64,000 nt of DNA. Origin: DASQDN01 sp963833675. GTDB lineage: Bacteria; Acidobacteriota; Terriglobia; Bryobacterales; Bryobacteraceae. Below are positions 48,301-59,621 of the stretch, piece after piece; within the stretch, counting starts at the first letter, position 1; each line of letters starts with the position of its first letter. The stretch is taken from the NCBI GenBank assembly GCA_963833675.1, contig CAWHYW010000018.1, positions 5,565-69,564 of the forward strand. Reading direction: 5' to 3'. Both the position numbers and the translations under genes were made by a program. Under the pieces are notes generated by a model, which had not been told where the DNA came from, did no database searches, and saw only the letters and a list, made by a program, of their open reading frames with translations.

Positions 48301-48815
48301 GGTGTGGTCGTGCCGATGGCGCCCGCCGTCATGGTCACCAGGAGCAGCGGATTTCGAGTGAGCAGGGGAATGCTGGTAACGAATCGGTTCTCGACCACCG
48401 TTCCGCGATCGGCGCGGTCGGTGGTTACGAGAGGTGCCTCGTCGGTTACCGTAACCGATTGTGCGACATCGCCGACAGCGAGCGTGATGTTCAGCGTCCT
48501 CGATTGCCCGACCTCCAGCGTCACCGATTGAATGTGCGCAGCAGTGAATCCGGCAATCCTGGCGTTGACTTCGTAGGTGCCCGGCGGTACCGAAGGTAAG
48601 ACGAAAATGCCTTCCGCGTTGGTGATTGACGGTAACTTGACCTGCGTCGCATGGTTAATCAACTCAACAGCGACATCGCCAATCACTCCTCCTGACGGGT
48701 CCGTGACGCGACCGGAAACCACGGCGTTCTGAGCCCACGCCCCACCGCACACAGATACAAACAGCGCGGCGCGAAACACGCACATCAAGGAGGCACAAAA
48801 ACGTTGTTTCTTCAT
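45348..48815 (-). CDS. Oar-type TonB-dependent outer-membrane receptor
   Basis: 1,155 residues from ATG 48815. Signal peptide (CVFRAALFVSVCGGAWAQ), carboxypeptidase-regulatory domain (AVVSGRVTDPSGGVIGDVAVEL), plug-like segment (NRFVTSIPLLTRNPLLLVTM, GRNRSSEILIDGASD, VISFTIKSGTNQFHGSLHEF), then a very large barrel ending in Phe (QFGVKVVF). The frame runs upstream to 49019 but without a signal peptide. This is the expanded receptor family of Acidobacteria that takes up or binds large organic ligands; cargo unknown. A giant sensor kinase with outside propeller is divergent 314 bp upstream, a pairing reminiscent of polysaccharide-sensing hybrid systems. Confidence 0.9.
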   Translation of the reverse strand: MKKQRFCASLMCVFRAALFVSVCGGAWAQNAVVSGRVTDPSGGVIGDVAVELINHATQVKLPSITNAEGIFVLPSVPPGTYEVNARIAGFTAAHIQSVTLEVGQSRTLNITLAVGDVAQSVTVTDEAPLVTTDRADRGTVVENRFVTSIPLLTRNPLLLVTMTAGAIGTTTPGGGLAAGDNTVSQNQTNFFRINGGRNRSSEILIDGASDTGTYNNQASAIPQVDAVREFKINTNPYDAEFGHTGGGVISFTIKSGTNQFHGSLHEFLQNAVLNANGFNANKAGTPRRQLQKNQFGFTLGGPLVIPKLYNGKNRTFYFFAYEGLRQHGFSSFTGTVPTEAQKRGDFSSTFDANGALKLVYDPATTRLDPTAPAGTTRYIRDVFPGDRIPAGRINPVATNILKYFPAPNQRGIGLSDTNNYFSAAPNTLDNNRIDARVDHTFSEKHMVFARGDYFANLNSSPDVYNSPVSPVNTPNLIPGWAWAAGHTWSIKPSTIFVQHVSMATSQTNRVPLTLGFDQKTLGFPSTVTDGQLAPFFPQVSIAGTSGVGAVGTIFNIVISRTYQYNGALTIQSGTHTIKTGFDYRFYSVDWENPNPLAVNANGTYTGGSNARAISANTGSGTADLLLGVASVSYNINPRHVNSHPYYAGYVQDSWRATRNLTVTFGIRYNLELGSIEQNDHYVNLDTTSPSPLRAPGYNLVGGLIFRGVDGRSHRTEQADHNNWNPRAGIAYRIGDKTVVRAGFGIFHNPLLSTDRDITQGFSRVTSNIVAQPDGVTPTFNLSNPFPQGLAQPPGNSLGLATNLGLAIAAPVHLRKTPYQEQWSFDIQRQLPWSIMADIGYTGTHSVALPATVALNQLPLSQLALGTQLTQTVTNPFFGSITDPSSTLSQPTVQYAQLLRPFPQFTAVNQSVAPVGFSSYSALELKVERRFAQGLALLFNWTHSKSTDNVGENSAMSNAYCFSCDRSLSYLDTPDVVNLSGHYELPFGPGKSRLNHGLSAMIFGNWAVAGIYSHSSGFPVAVSSPDNSNAFAIGPFRPVATGVPAALPDGPQIKDNGQYFNPAAFARTPQFQFGNVSRYLPDVRNPSNFWLNALIEKQVVFNEWLRMQFRTELLNATNSVNFAGPQTAITSSAFGVISLTQVNNPRAIQFGVKVVF

Positions 48816-49129
48816 GTAGACAAGAGCATGATGTAGATGAACATTCAGGATCCTGCGTCGTGTTTTGTTTTCGGGCGGATCGACCGCATGTAAGTTATCC
48901 GGCTTGAGGCGTCCGGCTTGAGGGCGCGCAGTCCGGCGGACAGTCACCTTCGCCCCAACTACGTTTAAGAGTTGACCCATTCTGGATGTAAGCCACACTT
49001 CAACTGGAACAATGCCCAACGACGCGATTTGAATGTGTTCTGATTCCGGGAACCGGCGATGAAAATAATAAGCCGCAGCTTACGGGACAGACATCTTCAG
49101 GACAACCATCGCTGATAAAACGGTGCATT
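48816..49129. promoter_or_regulatory. Divergent intergenic region between receptor and propeller kinase
   Basis: 314 bases with no gene. It must hold both promoters. No clear -10/-35 pair or strong inverted repeat could be picked by eye, apart from short repeated GTCCGGC/TCCGGC words at about 48898-48940 (CCGGCTTGAGG and CCGGCTTGAGGG, 12 bp apart). Confidence 0.4.
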
Positions 49130-52100
49130 TTGGCTGGACACCGCCCCACTAGGCCACTACCCCAGATCAGACTCCACGCCGAGCCGGCGAGGTCTTTGGG
49201 TGCGGCAGCAGTCGTGCTGGTGCTCGTGCCATGGGCGATGCCCCCAGTCTGCATTGGCCAGGACAGATCCGCTACCGCCGCCAATCTATTGACCACCCCG
49301 GGGAGCCTCCAGGCGCGCATCCGATTTCAACATCTTACAAGCGCGGATGGCTTATCTCAGGATAATGTTTTCGCCATTCTGCAAGACCATAAGGGCTTCA
49401 TGTGGTTTGCCACGCAGGGAGGCTTGAACCGTTACGATGGCGCGGTTATCACTCAGTACCGGCATGATCCGAGGAACCCGAACTCACCATCGGGTGACTA
49501 TATTACCGATCTGTTGGAGGACAAACAGGGCTCGATCTGGTTTTCTGCATCAGGACTGAACAAGTTCGATCCTAAAACGGCGAAGTTTACTCGGTACAAG
49601 CCGGCTAACCTGCCCATCGCAAAGTATGATCCGTTCTTCATCACGAAACTTTACCAGGACCGCCGGGGATTTCTGTGGATTGCGACTCTCGGGCACATTC
49701 TTTATAGATTTAACTCAGCAGAGAGAGTCTTTTACTGAATTCGACATCGGGATCGATCGAGCTCACGACCCCCAAAATCAAGCAAGCTCGATTCAGGAAG
49801 ACGCAACTGGAATAGTCTGGATCGGAACTGCTCGTGGACTTGTACGAGTAGATCCCGATACAGGAAGCGTCCGGTTTCATAAGCGTTCGAGTTCGAATGA
49901 TCCCAGGGTTGATACTGTTTTTGCACTTGCTCCGGGGCCCGAACGGGACACTCTACGTTTCCTTCGAGACCCGACTGAGCAGGTTCGACCCCCGGAGCGA
50001 GACATTCACTCACGATTGGCCTTGGACTGATCGGGGCCAGTTCTTACTGACCGACGAAACCGGGATGGTCTGGGCGGCAACAAGGACGGGTTTAAAGCTC
50101 TTTGACCCTCGAACCGGAATTTTCCGGGAGCTTGTGCACGATCCAGCCGATCGTTATAGCTTGCGCGCGAACGAGGTGATGTCGTTGCAGTGGGATCGCG
50201 AACATAACCTATGGGCGGGCACCAAGGGTGGTGGTGTTAGCCGGTTTTCGCAAGCGATCTTGCGTTTTGGGGCCTGGAGGAAGGGGCCGGCCGGCGTTGG
50301 CACATTGAACGAGAGTAACGTGCGCGCCATTCGGGTCGATCGCTCTGGTGTTGCGTGGCTGGGAACATACGGCGGGGGATTAAATCGCTTCGAACCCAGT
50401 TCCGGGAAGTTTCGGTATTACCGGGATGATCCACGAGATGTACGCAGCGTGAGCCATGACGTGATCCTCTCTATTTACGAAGATCGGCAAGGGACGCTTT
50501 GGACCGGTAACGTTTTAGGTCTCGGTCGCTTCGAGCCTGAATCTGGCATCTTTCATCATTTCAAAAGCACTGCGCCAGACCCGCGAATCTACTCCATTCT
50601 GGAGGATAAGCGAGGTCGGTTTTGGCTTGGTTCCGATCTCACGTTTGACAGGGGCACTGGTACTTTTACTCGCAAATCTGTTGACGATGACGTGAAAGGC
50701 AGGCTTAGCACTTACGAAGACCGTCAAGGAAATATCTGGTTTTCCGCTCTTGCGGGCCTACGGAAGCTGGATCGTTCAGGTCAGTCTCGCGAGATTGCAC
50801 TGTCGCGCAGTGTGGCGTCTGGAGCGCCGCCAAGCGTCCAGGTGAATTTCATTCACGAAGATTCGCAGGGCACGTTGTGGCTTGCTACCGAAACCGGGCT
50901 CGTGCAATTCGATCCGAGAACCGAGAAATATGTCGACTATACGACTAACGAGGGGCTGCCTGACAATATCGTGCAGTGCATTTTGCCGGATGATGTTGGC
51001 AATCTCTGGATCAGCACGGCCAAAGGCATCTCGAGATTCAATCCCAGGGATAAGAGCTTTTTCAACTACTCGGAGTCGGACGGGTTGCAAGGCCAGTTCT
51101 TCAATCGCAAAGCCTGCTTCCGCGATGAGTCGGGCTGGATGTATTTCGGAGGCCTGAATGGCTTCAATCGTTTTCACCCTAAGCAGATCCTGAATAGCCC
51201 GGCGACGCCGCCGCCCGTGGTTCTTACCAAGCTTCAAATCAATGGTGAGACGGTACCCGTTGTCGTAGGTTCAATGCTTCCGATGCCGATCTGGGACACC
51301 ACCAGCTTGAAGTTAGCTCATAACCAAAATGGCTTGTCTGTGGAGTTCGCCGCTCTCAGCTATTCCAATCCATCGAAGATCCGTTACCGGTTCAGACTCG
51401 ACGGATTAGAGAAGCAGTGGACAACCGTAGACGCTCAGCAACGCAGCGCCCGTTACGCCGCGTCTCCGGCCTGATGAGTACGTGTTTCGCGTGCAGGCAT
51501 CCACCGACGGCGGTGTGAACTGGGGAGAACAAGGAGCATCTCTCCGTCTCGACATCGCGCCGCCATGGTGGAACACTCCCTGGACCAAGTCCGCCGCGGT
51601 CCTGGCATTCATGAGCTTGCTTTTCGGTATCTACAAGCTGCGCGTCCATGCGCTCCAGCACCGCCAGTTGCTTCTGGAAGCACTGGTCGAGAGGCGGACA
51701 ACGCAACTGGTTGAGGCCCGCGATCAGGCTCAGGCTGCGAATAAAAGAGCGGAAGAAGCGACGGCCATGAAATCGATGTTCCTGGCCAACATGAGCCATG
51801 AGATACGGACCCCGATGAATGCCGTAATCGGCATGGCGTACCTGGCCTTGAAGACCTCCTTGAGCGAGAAGCAGCGGGACTACGTCAACAAGATTCACAA
51901 CGCCGGGACGTCGCTGCTCGGTGTGATCAACGACATCCTCGACTTTTCGAAAATCGAGGCCGGTAAGCTCGACATTGAATCCGTGGACTTCCGCCTGGAT
52001 GACGTGATCGCCTCGGTCACCTCCATCACGGCACAGAAAGCCCAGGATAAAGGGCTGGAATTTCTTACAGAGGTTGAGAGCTCGGTACCGCAGAATCTGG

Positions 52101-53967
52101 TTGGCGATCCCTTGCGCCTGGGTCAGGTGATTGCAAATTTGATCAATAATTCGGTCAAATTCACGGAGCACGGCGATGTACACCTGAAAGCGGAACTGCT
52201 GGAACAGGTCGGGGAAAGGGCCAGGCTCCGATTTTCTGTGAAGGATACCGGCATCGGCATGACGCGAGAGCAGGCTGAACGATTGTTTCAGCCCTTCAGC
52301 CAGGCCGACATGTCCACCACGCGCAAACACGGAGGTACAGGACTCGGCCTGACCATTTGCCGGCGCTTAGTGGAACTCATGGGTGGCGAGATCTGGCTTG
52401 AAAGCGAACCAGGCGTCGGAAGCACGTTTCTGTTTACGGTGTCGGTGGGTGTGGTCGTCCGGCGCCGCGCGGAGCAGGATTATTCCCGTGCAGCTTCGCA
52501 CCGTCACGGCCCTGGTTGTGGATGATAACGCCGCAGCTCGGGACATTCTGGTGCACGCGCTGGACGGCATTCTTGCGCGGGTAGATGCGGTGAGCTCAGG
52601 CGAGGAAGCAATAGCCGCGGTGGAGCAACACGACTCGGGCCGGCCGTACGATGCCATTTTCATGGACTGGCGAATGCCCGGCATAGATGGCATTCAGGCG
52701 GCGCGTCTGATCAAACAGAATACGCTACTGAAAACCCATCCGGCAGTCGTGCTCGTCACCGCCTTTGGCCGTGAGGACGTGCGCGAAGAAGCCGAGCGGA
52801 TCCACATAGACGGATTCCTGCTGAAACCCGTAACAAGCGTCCATGCTCTTCGATACGCTGGTCACGCTTTTCGCGGGGGACGCGCGCGACAGAAGGGTAC
52901 TCGCTCCGGAGATCGATCGCCATGCGGACCGGCTGAGGGGCTTGAGAGTTCTTCTGGCTGAAGACAACGAGATCAACCAGCAGATCGCCGTTGAGTTGCT
53001 GGAGGGAGTGGGCGCCACGGTTGAGGTCGCCAACGACGGCCTGGAGGTGGTCCGCAAGTTGGTGGACCAGCCGATGCCATCGAAGTATCACGTGGTGCTG
53101 ATGGATGTTCAAATGCCGGAAATGGATGGATACCAGGCGACGAAGAAAATCCGGTCGGACCCGCGATTCGAAAGCTTGCCGATCATTGCCATGACGGCGC
53201 ACGCCACGATCGAGGAACGGCAGAAGTGTCTGGCGGCGGGAATGAATGGTCACGTGTCCAAACCGATTGATCCCTCGTCACTCTTTGACACGTTGGAGCG
53301 CTTCGTCGTCCCAACCGCGAAGGGTTCTGCTGTGCCGCCCCAGGAGCCGGTTCCCACTGCGGTAGCCGAAGCTGGCGAGTTGCCGGATGTGCCCGGGCTG
53401 AACACTAGCGGAAGGTCTCGTTGCGGCTGGCCGGTAACAAAAAACTATATCGTAAAACTTCTGCGCCAGTTCTCGAAGACTGAGGCCGATACCGCTCAGC
53501 GTATCGCCTCTGCCCTGGCAGAGAATGATCGCGCCCTGGCCGAGCGGCTGGCCCATTCTGTCAAGGGCGTGGCAGGAAATATCGGCGCCTCCGCTGTTCA
53601 GAATGCGGCTGCCAACCTGGAGAAAGCCATTGCGAGTTCAGCTCCCGCGGCTGAGATCGAAGTCTGGCGCGCCTCGCTCGATGAGTGCCTCAGCAGCCTC
53701 ATCCAAGGGTTAGAGACGGTGCTCGAAAGGGCGGATGGCGAACGCACTCAGTCAGGCGATCCGGCGCAGGTGAAGCAGGCTGTCGAACAAATGTCGCGCT
53801 ATCTGGCCGATTCCAATGCCTCCGCGATCGACTATTTCGAGACGGCGGCGCCTCACTTGCGGATCATCTTCGACGCGCACCAGTTCGAACATTTTGCCAG
53901 CCTCGTCCAGAGCTATGCGTTCCCCGAAGCGTACGAGGAACTGATGGCGGCCGGGCAGAGGAGATGA
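49130..53967 (+). CDS. Giant propeller-type hybrid sensor kinase (HTCS-like, no DNA-binding domain), five apparent frameshifts
   Basis: About 1,610 residues after joining six frames (steps near 49720, 49910, 51470, 52480 and 52840, all one-base insertions). Order: export/anchor segment (AAAVVLVLVPWAMP), two-component-regulator propeller repeats (FMWFATQGGLNRYDG, LWAGTKGGGVSRF, GTLWLATETGLVQFDP and others), Y_Y_Y domain (LSVEFAALSYSNPSKIRYRFRLDGLE), one membrane helix (AAVLAFMSLLFGIYKL), HisKA with FLANMSHEIRTPMN, HATPase (NLINNSVKFT, DTGIGM, GGTGLGLTI), receiver A (DAIFMDWRMPGIDGI), receiver B (VVLMDVQMPEMDGY), and an HPt (AHSVKGVAGNIGA). Bacteroidetes HTCS end in an AraC domain; this one ends in HPt, so a separate regulator is required. 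Confidence 0.85.
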
Positions 53968-54169
53968 ACTCGTGAGGAAGATCCGGCTTGGTGAGTTTGG
54001 CACGCGGAAGTCGTAAGGAAGCCCGTGCAATCTTCCAGCCAGTTGCCGATTTCGCGGAGTGTGTTGCTGTACGTTGACCGGATGCGTTCCTCCTTATCGA
54101 CGAAGTGGCCGGCGGCCGCGGATCTTGGCCGTCGATGTCATCCGCGGCCGAAAGTTCCTGTGGCACTGA
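53968..54169. other. Short gap with no gene seen
   Basis: The sequence between the kinase stop and the integrase remnant contains no supportable frame. It may include the decayed front of the integrase. Confidence 0.4.
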
Positions 54170-54581
54170 CTTCCGGGGAAGTTTCGGTTCATGGAGAAAG
54201 GCGGCAAGTACAACGAGGTCTTCGCCCATCACAACGCTGAGGCGTATCTCGACGCCTACATCGATGCTGCCGGCATATGGGAGGACAAGAAGTCTCCTCT
54301 GTTCCGGACAATGGACCGAAAAATCTCGCTTTCGCTGCGGGCGATGCATCGGACCGATGCCCTCCGCATGGTGAAGCGTCGAGCTTTGGCGGCCGGCTTG
54401 TCACTCTCGACGTGCAACCATACGTTCCGGGCGACAGGGATCACGACATACCTCAAGAACGGCGGGCGCGTGGAAGTGGCACAGCAGATTGCTGGGGCAC
54501 GAGTAAGCCCGGACGACGGGCCTGTACGACCGTCGCGACGATGAAATATCAATGGACGAGGTGGAGCGAATCGTAATCTAG
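54170..54581 (+). pseudogene. Tyrosine recombinase (integrase) remnant, 3' part only
   Basis: The C-terminal half of a phage-type integrase. FRFMEKGGKYNEVFAHHNAEAYLDAYI leads to DALRMVKRRALAAGL, the H-x-x-R box HTFRATGITTYLKNGG and VEVAQQIAG. One frame step near 54502 then gives RTTGLYDRRDDEISMDEVERI with the nucleophile Tyr, ending at TAG 54579-54581. The N-terminal core-binding domain and the first catalytic Arg are missing, so it cannot be active. It marks former mobile DNA at the start of the accessory 54-61 kb stretch. Confidence 0.8.
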
Positions 54582-54757
54582 GGTATATCGTCCTGCTCGT
54601 ATATCATTGCAGGAATACAACTATCACTGGAAGAAGAAGGATTGGGAGCACGAGAGGAAGCAAGCGGCGGGACATCGAACGTGGACCGTCGATCGATAGA
54701 GCGGCCGGTATTTGGCGAGTTCGCTTGACGTCGCGGCGGGAGCACCCCGGGGCGCTC

Positions 54758-55048
54758 TTAATCCAACACCGGACGTTGCCGGAATAGAATGCCCCTCGGC
54801 CCTTTCCATTCTTCGCGGCGATTCTCGATCCAAGTTTTCAGTCGTGCGCCGGGAACATGATGGATCTTGCCGTCAGACACGACTTCGAAGACGGTGTCTA
54901 TCGTCGGGTGCGGCATCCCGCAGGCCGGTTGTCCCTTCACATGAGCGACATACAGGTGCGCAGCATCATAGCTGCTGCTCGCGTGCACATCAAGGCTGTA
55001 CCGCTTCCCTTCTCTATCCGTGACGGTTACCGTGCACCAACGGGGCAT
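54758..55048 (-). CDS. Small protein of unknown function
   Basis: 96 residues from ATG 55048 (MPRWCTVTVTDREGKRYSLDVHASSSYDAAHLYVAHVKG). The sequence is well behaved, alternating beta strands and a helix, and ends KTWIENRREEWKGPRGILFRQRPVLD. It resembles short hypothetical proteins scattered in Acidobacteria genomes, often near mobile DNA. No function is assigned. Confidence 0.65.
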   Translation of the reverse strand: MPRWCTVTVTDREGKRYSLDVHASSSYDAAHLYVAHVKGQPACGMPHPTIDTVFEVVSDGKIHHVPGARLKTWIENRREEWKGPRGILFRQRPVLD

Positions 55049-55569
55049 GAAAAATAGCATAGCGAAGAAAAGGCGAACATATGATTTGGGGTGGCTACTC
55101 TGATCGTGCTACGTGCTTACAGAACTTCGAGCGGGTCGGCGCACCGGCCCTACGTTTACTTAGCCCCGTCGGGGCAACGTACCATCGGTACATTTGGTCC
55201 ATTTCAATCGCGTTCGAACAAGTCGATAATTGCTCCGTTCGGTCATTAGGGACACGCATTGTCGTTGAATAGACCAGCGAAACGAGCCGTTATGAACCTA
55301 GGGAATTCTAATGCGAGCGAGCTTCGCTGGTGTTTTTTGACCGACGTTGAGGCTTACTGCAATGCGAGTACTTGAGTGGATCGCCTTTACATGGTGCGAG
55401 CTCATGCACCCCCCGCCACGGTGGCCAATAAACGGGTTCCGCGAATGCCCAACCTGTCTTAGAAAGACCCGGGTTGCCTGGGGCTACCCTTCGAACGATT
55501 CGAACACTGCCGCCTGATTGTCCAGGATCGACGGTACGATTTCTGCTGGTCTCCGGCTCAGGAAGAAAC
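55049..55569. other. Interval without a gene; small GC hairpin
   Basis: No supportable coding frame over 520 bases. GCCCCGTCGGGGC at about 55162-55174 forms a short tight hairpin without a U-run. Otherwise nothing was recognised. Confidence 0.5.
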
Positions 55570-55776
55570 ATGGACTATAAACGCGCTCTAAATGAGCTAT
55601 ACCAAGCGCGTCAACAGCTCAGTGAAGTCATACGGAATCTCGAATCTCTGAGGCAAGGGAAGCAGCCTCCGAACCTGTCCAGACGTGGCCGCAAGAGCAT
55701 GCCTGCCGCAGAACGTCAAATTGTATCCGAGCGGATGCGAAACTACTGGGCATCTCGGCGACGCAACAGCACGTAA
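55570..55776 (+). CDS. Small basic helical protein of unknown function
   Basis: 68 residues from ATG 55570 with GGAAG a few bases upstream. An N-terminal helix with heptads (YKRALNELYQARQQLSEVIRNLESL) is followed by a basic tail with GRKSMPAAERQIVSERMRNYWASRRR. Similar short proteins with this GRKSM...RMRxYWASRR tail occur in Acidobacteria and Planctomycetes; the basic end suggests nucleic-acid contact. It is followed by an intrinsic terminator at 55861. Confidence 0.65.
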   Translation: MDYKRALNELYQARQQLSEVIRNLESLRQGKQPPNLSRRGRKSMPAAERQIVSERMRNYWASRRRNST

Positions 55777-55860
55777 GAGCTGGCCATCAGGAAATCACGG
55801 AATTTCATTCCGCGCACACGAGGACCGCAAGCGGGCGGAGCAGTTGCATCAAACGAGCTG

Positions 55861-55893
55861 GCAGGTGGGCCGAAAAGGTACACCTGCTTTTTT
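55861..55893 (+). terminator. Intrinsic terminator after the small basic gene
   Basis: GCAGGTG (55861-55867) pairs with CACCTGC (55881-55887), a perfect 7-bp stem followed immediately by six T (55888-55893). It lies 85 bp after the plus-strand stop at 55776 and faces the convergent receptor gene. Confidence 0.7.
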
Positions 55894-56077
55894 GAGAGAC
55901 GCTGGTCAGCAGGAAAGCCCCGACGGATCATAACTATGCGGTTCCGACCCGCGGATATTAGAGTGATCAACCGTCGCTTTTGCTCTCGTCCCGTCCCCGC
56001 TGTTGTTGTTGTTTTCAGCCGGTCATCAATTTGTCGCCACGGACCGCCACGTCGGGACTTGACAAAGTCGCCCCATA

Positions 56078-59000
56078 TTAGAACAGATACTTCAGCGCAA
56101 ACTGTATCTGCCTGCTCGGCAGAGCCGTGCTCGTAATCACCCCAAACGTTCCCGTGCCAAGACTCGACCCGGGATTGCCGAATTGGGGTGTATTGAATGC
56201 GTTGAAAAACTCGCTGCGGAACATCAACCGGCTTCCTTCCGGTCCCGGCATTCTGAAGGACTTCGACGCAGAAAGGTCCCATGTTTTCGTGCCCGGTCCG
56301 GTCACCGGGTTTCGTGGCGAATTGCCGTAATGCAACACTGAACGTTGAAATGCGCCCGTATTGAACCAAAGGTCCGGGGTCTGGTTCGCGGCGCTCACGC
56401 TAGTTCCCGGCACCAGATCAGGCCGCTGCCACAAGCCGTCGTTGTTCTGGCTGTCGCCGCTTTGCGTGATGTCGAACGGGAAGCCGCTTGCGTACGTGAC
56501 GATCCCGCTCACCTGCCATCCGCCGACAATTGCGCCGGTCACTCCGCGGTACCGGCTCAAGTACGGCAACTCCCAAACGTAGCCGACCACCAATCGGTGC
56601 CGCTGGTCGAGAACACTGCTTGCACGCTCCGCTCGGCCCCGATTGCGCGGATTCTGGCAACCGCATCCGCCCATGTTAATGGTCTGGGAAGCGTCGTCGA
56701 TCAAATGCGACCACGTATACGCGGCCGTCATGCTGAGCCCGCGCGAGAACCGGTGCTCGTACCTGGTTTGCAGCGAATGATAGATCGTATTTGTGTCCGG
56801 CGAGATCATTCGGATGCGTGCATACTGCGGATACGGACGTCGCGGTTGAATGGGACCGGAGCCCGGATCCGGTTGATTGTAGTTATTCAGACTCGTGTCA
56901 ACGTGTGTTCCCTTGCTACCGACCCAGCCGGCCTCCAGCACATCGGCCGAAGTGAATTGGTGAGAGATCTGCACATTGAAGTTCTGCATGTAAGCATTGC
57001 GGCGCTGCCGGTCGGCCGGAGCCGTCACAACGTTGAAGATTGGATTCGTCGGATAAAGAGAAGCCGGTACCGGATTCTCAATGGTAGCGACCGGATTGTC
57101 TACGGGATTGATAACCGTCAGACTGCCTGCGACAGGCGGATTCAACTGGAGAATGTTCATGTTGTCGAATTGGGCCGCGCTGTAGAAGATGCCGTACCCG
57201 CCTCGCACCACGAACTCACGCGGAAGCCGTACCGCGAATCCGAATCGCGGGCTGACGTAGTTATATTCGTTCTTGTAGATGTCTGCAACCACGCCCGGTT
57301 CCGGCCAGAGCACCGGCCCTGAAGGATCCAGATCGAAGCGCAACGTACGGGTTACCCCGTTGGTTTCTTTTGGCTGACCGAAGAAGTCATACCGAACGCC
57401 CAGGTTCAGCGTCAGTCTCGGAGTCACCTTCCAATCGTCCTGCACATACGCCCCATACCGCCATTGCCGGATCTTGGAAATCGGGACACCTTCCGGCGTC
57501 AACGTTCTCCGTGGATAGCCGAGCATATAATCTGCCGCCGGCTCACCCGTGATGTCCCCGCTGAACGACAGATTGGCGAACGGCCAGTTGTTTGTCGTCG
57601 CATCGTCCAGAAGCTTGCGAATGTCACCGCCAAACTTCAGCGAGTGCGCGCCGCGAATCCACGTCAAGTTATCCACCACTTGATACGTTCGGCTGTTGTC
57701 GAGATTGGAGGCAGCCTGATCATCTCCCATCCCCATGTACCCGCTTATGTCCAAAACCGGGAATCCTTGCTCGTCCGGCCGCAAAGGACGCCCACTGGGA
57801 CCACCGACATTCAGGCCATGTATGCCGAGCGATTCGATTGTGAAGTCAGTGTTGTAACGAGGACTCAGCACAGAAACGTCGGCAAGGTGGAAGCCGAAAC
57901 GAACTTCGTTCAGCAGCGACGGACTGAACGTGTGGACATACTGCGCCGCCAAGCTGCTGTTGGGGAAAGTGCCGTTGAAGTAGAAGTTGGGATTCAGCTC
58001 GTAGTTCGGAAAGTCCCGCCGCGATCGAATGTAGTGCACGAACACTTGATCGTCTTGGCTGAACGAGTGGTCGACACGAACGATTCCCTGATCCGTGCCC
58101 AGTCTTCCTTGAGTAACTCCGGAGTAGTTCGTCGTGCCCGACGTGTTCGGCAACGGCATGTATTGATTCACAATAGACGCCGAAACGCTGTTGATGCGGT
58201 TCGAAGGGATGATGTTGTTCGGAAAAGGCGATCCGCTAAGCGGATCGATAATGGGCGTCGGTGTGGCGGAAAAGTCACCCATCCGCTGCGCAGCCGTCAA
58301 TACGATCGCCGTCGCCCCGCTTTCGCTCACCGACCGTATCCCCTCGTATCCCAATAGGAAGAACGTCTTGTCTTTGCGAATCGGGCCGGAGACAACCGCG
58401 CCGAACTGGTTCCGTCGCAGAATGTCTTTCGGAAAGGGTTCGGGCCGGAAGTAGCTCCTGGCATCCAGCGCGTTATTGCGGAAGAACTCGTAGACGCTGC
58501 CATGAAATTGGTTTGTGCCCGATTTCACCTGCAAATTCACATTCGCGCCGGCGTTCCCGCCGTACTCGGCTGTGTAGTTTCCGCTTTGTACTTTAAACTC
58601 CTGAAGCGCATCGATGATGGGGTACAGCGTGACGTAGTTGCTCCGATTATTCACCATCGTGATGCCATCGATGTTCACTTGCATCCAGGAATCACGCGCT
58701 CCATTCGCCATGATGCGGGAACCGTCGGTACTAGCGGTGAATTGCGACGGTTCGTAGACGCGGACACCGGGCGTCAGCACGGACAGTTGGACGAAACTGC
58801 GCCCATTCAAGGGCAGATTGACGATGCGTTCAGTACTGACCACCTCGCCGAGAGTCGCGTTCTCGGTCTGCAGCAGCGGCGCTGCGGCCGTGATCTCCAC
58901 AGTCTGTTGAACTTCGCCAATTTGCAATCGCAAAGTCAAAACGAGCTTGTTGGTTGATTTGAACCACAACTCTCCTGCGAAGCTCGGTGCGAAATCCCGG

Positions 59001-59255
59001 CGTCTGCACCTGTATCGTGTAATCGCCCGGTAGCAGATACCGTACCTCGTAGTTGCCGTCCGATGAAGTCTTCACAACGCGCTGCATACCCGTGGCGGTG
59101 TTGGTGATCGTGACATTCGCTCCAGCAACCAAGGCGCCCGCCGGGTCTGTGACGGTGCCGAGAATACCGGTGTCCAGGGTTTGTGCGGACAAACACATCG
59201 TCCATAGGAGACATCCAAAAAGAAGGAAAAATGGATGCAAGCGAGAACGAGTCAT
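56078..59255 (-). CDS. Second Oar-type TonB-dependent receptor (one apparent frameshift)
   Basis: About 1,058 residues. ATG 59255 with AAAGGAG eight bases upstream starts a signal peptide (LHPFFLLFGCLLWTMCLSAQ). The regulatory-like domain follows (GILGTVTDPAGALVAGANVTI, YEVRYLLPGDYTIQVQTPGF). At about 58933 the frame changes (VQINQQARFDFA to LQIGEVQQTVEITAAAPLL). The plug has IVNLPLNGRSFVQLSVLTPG, WMQVNIDGITMVNN and VNLQVKSGTNQFHGSVYEFFRN. The barrel ends in Phe (FALKYLF). It belongs to the same family as the 45.3-kb receptor but is clearly a distinct paralogue. Cargo unknown, and no sensor gene is adjacent. Confidence 0.88.
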
Positions 59256-59621
59256 ATGCAGAACTCCTTTCATGACAACCTCACTCGGAATCGGTTGAGG
59301 GATGGGTTACTTATGGGTCGGGTGCGGCGCAACCTGGATTGCGAGACGTGACGAAGGGACGCTGCGACGGGCATTCGACAACTCATATCTTGCCGTCCCC
59401 CCAGAGGGGCCTTCCGATCAGGAAAAGACTAACAACGGGCTAATTATAGACGAAATTGCAGCAAATTGGTCCTGCGCCTATGCTGTACGCGGTTTCACAG
59501 GTGTCCTGGAGGCCCAGCGTATTTGCCCGAGCGCACGCGAAAGGCTGATGCCTAAGAGGATGTTCGAGAAGTTATCCCCTGGTTGGTGTAAGTAGAATCA
59601 GCATGTTCCGCGAAACTGGGG
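59256..59621. other. Interval without a gene
   Basis: Upstream region of the receptor. It contains a CCCC...GGGG micro-hairpin near 59397-59412 and no supportable coding frame. Confidence 0.45.

Noticed and set aside
56345..58957. Several long plus-strand frames (325, 297 and 151 residues)
   Set aside because: They are antisense to the second Oar-type receptor, whose strand carries all recognisable motifs.
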